A stretch of 8,178 nucleotides of DNA, taken from Caryophanales bacterium UBA2450 (lineage in GTDB: Bacteria > Bacillota_I > Bacilli_A > RFN20 > CAG-826). The stretch spans positions 1 to 8,178 of the forward strand of contig DDQE01000055.1 of assembly GCA_002342545.1 (NCBI GenBank). The letters are read 5' to 3'. Both the position numbers and the translations under genes were made by a program. How positions within the stretch are numbered: position 1 is the stretch's first letter; each line of letters opens with the position of its first letter. Positions 5,001-8,178 of this stretch are shown piece by piece. A model generated the notes under the pieces. The model made no database searches. It saw nothing but the letters and a program-made list of their open reading frames with translations, and was not told the DNA's origin.

Positions 5001-8000
5001 GCGGAGTTTTTAGCAAATAAAGAAGAAGACAAAACTTTTGAAGTTTTAGATGAATATCCTCTTACTAAAACTCAAGAAGGTATTTTTGTAGAATGTGTTT
5101 CTAAACCTAATAGCACGAACTATAACATCCCATATCTATTTAAATTAGATAAGAAGATGGATTTAGTTAAGCTAAAAGAAGCAGTTAGCAATACCATTGA
5201 TAACCATCCATATTTAAAATCTATTCTTCATATGAATGATAGTGGGGACATTGTCGCTAGAAGAAATAATAGCCCTGCTAAAGTTGATATTCTTAAAAAA
5301 GAAATTGATATTAAATCTTTAGTGAGACCGTTTGCTATTTTAGATGGTGAGCTTTATCGTGTCGAAATCTATGAAGGAAAAGATAACTATCTCTTCTTAG
5401 ATTTCCATCACATTTTATGTGACGGAACATCTGAGGCGATTATTTTAGGTGATATTGATAAAGCATATTTAGGAGAAAAATTAACTCCAGAAACCTATAG
5501 TGGCTATGAAGTTGCGCTTCAAGAAAAAGAAGATTTAGCCTCACCTAAACTAGATCAGGCTAAAGCCTACTATAACGAAGTTCTTAAAGATGTAGATGGA
5601 GAATACACTTTAAAGAAAGATTTGAAGGTCGAAGAAACTTCTAAACTTCAATCTGTTGACTATGAACTAGAATTAGATAACGAGTTAGTTAGTAAATACG
5701 TTAGTTCAAATAAACTCACAAATAACGCATTATTTAACTTTGCGTTTGCTTTCACATTATCTAAATTCATCTATAAAGATGATGCCTTATATGAGACTAT
5801 CTATAACGGTAGAAAATCTTCGAAAGTGATGAATAGCGTTTCGATGTTTGTTAAAACCTTACCAGTTTATATCAAATACGACGAAGAAGATTTGACTCTA
5901 GCAAAAGTTAAAGAGATGCAAGAACTCTTATCAGGATTAGAGGAAAATGACTTATATTCCTTTGGTGATGTCGCTAACGACTATAACTTAAAAGCGGATG
6001 TCATCTTCGCTTATCAAGGCGATAACTTTAATTTTGAAACTTTAGGCGGCTTTAAGGTCACTCCAATTTTAATGGAAAGCGAAACTCCTAAGAGTGATTT
6101 TGGTTTAGATGTTTTCTTAGAAAACGGTCAGTACCGCGCTCATTTTGAATGGGACCAAGCCGTGTATAACAAAGATACTATTGATTCATTTAAACGCTTA
6201 TATGAATTAGTCCTAAATGAGTTATTAACTAAAAAGAATATCAAAGATATTAACTGCTTATCAGAGTTTGACAAAGCTCAATATGAGAAGTTTAATCAAA
6301 CTGAAGTTGAAATACCTAAAGACATTACTGTTAATAAGCTAGTTGAAAAACAAGCTAAAGAAAAACCAAATAAAATGGCAGTAGTGGCCAAAAACGGAAA
6401 ATTAACTTATCAGGAACTCAATGAATCCGCGAATAAAGTCGCTAATTCTTTAATTAAAGAAGGGGTTAAACTTGCGGATTGTGTTGTGATGTTTATGCCT
6501 CGAATTAAAGAAGCATATGTTGTTAGACAAGGTATTGTGAAATCTGGTGGAGCCTTTGTTCCAGTTGATCCAAAATATCCAGATGAAAGAGTGAGTTATA
6601 TTATTACTGACTCAGGCTCAAAATTATTAATTTCCACCCGTGAAATTATTAAGCAAAAACAAGATTTAATTAAATCCACAAAAGTGAAGGCTTTAGCGAT
6701 TGAGGATCTTTTAGAAAGTAAAGAGAATAAAAATCCTGATGTTAAGATTCCTCTTTCTTCAATGGCCTATGTTATCTATACTTCTGGCTCAACCGGAAAA
6801 CCAAAAGGCGTGATGATTGCCCATAAGAATTTACTTAACTATGTTTTAGATGGCTCTAATTTAGCAACAACATATTATCGAGATATTGGAGAAGACTGCG
6901 TAAGTTGTTCCTTTGCTTCATTATCATTTGATGCTTCTTTGCAAGAAGAATTTGTTCCATTAACTCATGGTTATACTGCAGTAATCGCGAGCGAAGAAGA
7001 AATTGAAAATCCAATGCTACTTGCTAAAACTTTAAAAGAAAACCACGTGAAATATATGTTCATGACTCCATCATTCGTTTCTAACTTATTAGATATTGAT
7101 GTCTTCGTGGACGCTTTAAAAGAATTTAAATATTTAGATATGGGTGCCGAAGCTGTACCTATGGAATTATGTAACCGACTTAGAAATTTAGGAGTTAACG
7201 CGAATATTTTAAATGGATATGGCCCAACTGAAACTACAATTACCGCGACTTACGCTTTAGTTAAAGATAAATATATGACTATTGGTAAGCCAGTTGCGAA
7301 CTCTAAAGTATATACTTTAGATAAACACGGACATATCTTACCAATTAACGCGATTGGCGATTTAACTATTGCTGGCGAATCAGTTGGTCTTGGTTATTTA
7401 GGTCTACCAGAAAAAACTAAAGAAGCCTTTATTGAAATTAACGGCTTAAAAGCTTATCGAAGTGGTGATATGGCTAGAATCAACATAGAAGGTAACGTTG
7501 AATTCTTTGGTCGACTTGATAACCAAGTGAAATTAAGAGGGTTAAGAGTGGAACTTGATGAAATTGAAAGAGTCCTTAACTCCTATAATTCAGTTACTAG
7601 AAGTATTATTTTAGTTAAACAAAGCCCAGAAGGAGATTATTTAGCGGCATACTTTACTGCTTCAAGCCAAGTTGATAAAGATCAATTACTTGAACATATG
7701 GGTAAATATTTAACCCCATATATGGTTCCTAAAGTGGTGATGCAGTTAGATAAATTCCCACTTACCCCTAACGGTAAGATTGATAAGAAATCACTTCCAG
7801 AAATCGAAGTTAAAGAAGAAAAGAAAGAAGTAAAATCTGCTTCTAATGAATTAGAAGAAAAACTCTTAACATTATTTAAGAAAGCTTTAGGTAAAGATAA
7901 TGTGGGAGTAGATGATGACTTCTTTGAAATGGGAGGTACATCTTTAAGCGTTTCTAAAGTAGCGATGCACGCTTTAAATATGGGTTTACCAATTGCCTAT

Positions 8001-8178
8001 GGAGATGTCTTTGATTACTCTACAGTTTTAGAGCTTGAAAAACATATTAATTCTCTTTCTGGAGTAGAAAGCGAAGAACCTACTAAAGTAGAGTCTAAAG
8101 AACAAAAAGCTGAACTAGGTAGTTTAGCCCATAACGTTGTTGAAGAAGTCAATGACACTAAAGATGAATATAAAGTTA
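2049..8178 (+). CDS. Non-ribosomal peptide synthetase, C-A-T-C-A-T, 3' end missing
   Basis: This giant cytoplasmic enzyme is open for 2043 codons and runs off the window. C1 spans about residues 4-400 with HHIIMDG at 120-126. A1 spans about 425-906, with TSGSTG (573-578), YGPTE (704-708), TGD (793-795), GRKDGQ (809-814) and the A10 lysine Lys899. T1 spans about 915-990, with the phosphopantetheine site Ser952. C2 spans about 1003-1400 with HHILCDG at 1120-1126. A2 spans about 1430-1917, with TSGSTG (1578-1583), YGPTE (1724-1728), SGD (1805-1807) and Lys1910. T2 spans about 1927-2000, with Ser1965. A charged linker follows. No epimerisation or methylation domain is seen. A1 and A2 should adenylate one amino acid each, and C2 should form the peptide bond. 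C1 either N-acylates the first residue or takes a chain from another protein. Pocket residues read DAMFAGLVFK (A1) and DAQFDGGITK (A2) by hand alignment to GrsA. Domain assignment is certain; substrates, release mode and product are not. Confidence 0.97.
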   Translation, partial: MNKNYPLSKSEQGLYISSLNSGDAYNLANTINLGKDVSLESVNKALNAVFEAHPYLFTVLSIDEEGNITKHIEKEDIKVKLEEVKEVKIDSKPYELSDKHLYRFKLFKVDGEFIFYFDFHHIIMDGTSIHIFVRDFLKALEGKKLETEKSDANEFSLKEVEDLKSKKYAEAKDYYEKLVGGVETDSTPVEDKQDKEVSWGNIRIPLKVIDKEVKELTKKLKIKTSSFFLGTFSYLLSKINMENESLFLSVHNGRDEMVLNSVGSYVKTYPLYLSYTDEDKISEYLTKTNEEQIENVKHNIYPFADLAKDLGVSADVLFAYQGDYFYSGEYKGKLVEVTPLLRKDGKEKLSIELHRLNGKYIIWVEYRADLYNESTIRHIIKMYDVVNVEFLKKEKLIDIDLVDEEERKLLDSFNKTNFPYIEDNKTILDDFLEVVKKHPNEVAVVFKDKKYTYKEVDEISTRIANELIRLGAKKEKVVSILVKKSEYIALASLGVIKSGAAYQPLDPTYPKDRLTFMVKDSSAIILIRDRELDDLVDDFKGKELFTDELLSLKDNTEIKSRPSPKDLFIMLYTSGSTGVPKGVMLEHGNIFSFCRYYRQEFNFGVGCKNAAYASYGFDADMMDLYPALTSGATVYIIPDEMRLNLVELGEYYNKNQITHAFMTTQVGRQFASEIEVKSLKYFAVGGEKLVPMDPPKGYKFYNLYGPTEGTVFCTLQLVDKFYHRIPIGKCLSDYKIYVLDKNKKRLPILTSGELYISGPQVARGYLNREKENSEAFLTNWFSKEEKFEKLYKTGDIVRLLEDGTIDFIGRKDGQVKIRGFRVELSEVEKVIRDFKDIKDATVKDFTDPSGVKYIVAYVVSDKKINVEELNNFILEQKPPYMVPAYTMQIDKIPLNQNQKVNKRALPVPELKVEEMVAPRNSDEQDIFDILKGVLGHDQFGVTNDIFEVGLTSVSSIRFTILLSKKYNKSVDNGDLKAHSTIASLAEFLANKEEDKTFEVLDEYPLTKTQEGIFVECVSKPNSTNYNIPYLFKLDKKMDLVKLKEAVSNTIDNHPYLKSILHMNDSGDIVARRNNSPAKVDILKKEIDIKSLVRPFAILDGELYRVEIYEGKDNYLFLDFHHILCDGTSEAIILGDIDKAYLGEKLTPETYSGYEVALQEKEDLASPKLDQAKAYYNEVLKDVDGEYTLKKDLKVEETSKLQSVDYELELDNELVSKYVSSNKLTNNALFNFAFAFTLSKFIYKDDALYETIYNGRKSSKVMNSVSMFVKTLPVYIKYDEEDLTLAKVKEMQELLSGLEENDLYSFGDVANDYNLKADVIFAYQGDNFNFETLGGFKVTPILMESETPKSDFGLDVFLENGQYRAHFEWDQAVYNKDTIDSFKRLYELVLNELLTKKNIKDINCLSEFDKAQYEKFNQTEVEIPKDITVNKLVEKQAKEKPNKMAVVAKNGKLTYQELNESANKVANSLIKEGVKLADCVVMFMPRIKEAYVVRQGIVKSGGAFVPVDPKYPDERVSYIITDSGSKLLISTREIIKQKQDLIKSTKVKALAIEDLLESKENKNPDVKIPLSSMAYVIYTSGSTGKPKGVMIAHKNLLNYVLDGSNLATTYYRDIGEDCVSCSFASLSFDASLQEEFVPLTHGYTAVIASEEEIENPMLLAKTLKENHVKYMFMTPSFVSNLLDIDVFVDALKEFKYLDMGAEAVPMELCNRLRNLGVNANILNGYGPTETTITATYALVKDKYMTIGKPVANSKVYTLDKHGHILPINAIGDLTIAGESVGLGYLGLPEKTKEAFIEINGLKAYRSGDMARINIEGNVEFFGRLDNQVKLRGLRVELDEIERVLNSYNSVTRSIILVKQSPEGDYLAAYFTASSQVDKDQLLEHMGKYLTPYMVPKVVMQLDKFPLTPNGKIDKKSLPEIEVKEEKKEVKSASNELEEKLLTLFKKALGKDNVGVDDDFFEMGGTSLSVSKVAMHALNMGLPIAYGDVFDYSTVLELEKHINSLSGVESEEPTKVESKEQKAELGSLAHNVVEEVNDTKDEYKV

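Noticed and set aside
4733..5032. 99-codon minus-strand frame inside T1 of the NRPS
   Set aside because: It is opposite the first carrier domain and linker, with no independent start signal; it is a shadow.

Overview
The window comes from an AT-rich, low-GC Gram-positive type bacterium (Bacillota/Bacilli-like, possibly a gut lineage related to Erysipelotrichia or Mollicutes). This rests on the strong AT bias, AGGAGG-type ribosome sites, a lipoprotein with a classical lipobox, and tRNA genes with encoded CCA ends. Trp is read from TGG and TGA is used as a stop, so the genetic code looks standard rather than Mycoplasma-type. The taxonomic placement is inference.

Layout. Positions 1-184 hold no recognisable gene but contain inverted repeats and a good sigma-70-type promoter. 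Three tRNA genes follow on the + strand: Cys(GCA), Arg(ACG) and Pro(TGG), closed by an intrinsic terminator. From about 507 to 957 there is no convincing protein gene. This stretch holds a promoter, a 44-bp tandem duplication in which each copy can form a small pseudoknot, and a second terminator, which together look like a short independent RNA gene. It ends with the control region of the next gene, where three TTTGTGA half-sites lie exactly 11 bp apart. Positions 958-1368 encode a small secreted lipoprotein of unknown function with its own terminator.

The main content is a biosynthetic operon from 1459 to beyond the right edge. It begins with a short Sfp-type 4'-phosphopantetheinyl transferase, apparently translated from a leaderless GTG start. 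The ATG of a very large non-ribosomal peptide synthetase (NRPS) overlaps the transferase stop codon (ATGA). The NRPS is open for 2043 codons within the window and is still open at the edge. It reads condensation-adenylation-carrier twice (C-A-T-C-A-T), followed by a charged linker leading into at least one further segment outside the window.

The transferase is expected to load phosphopantetheine onto the two carrier-domain serines (Ser952 and Ser1965). A1 and A2 would each activate an amino acid, C2 would join them, and the N-terminal C1 would acylate the first residue or accept an upstream chain. The layout recalls gut-bacterial and staphylococcal (AusA/AusB) synthetases that release dipeptide aldehydes through a C-terminal reductase, but the release domain is not visible here and the product is unknown.
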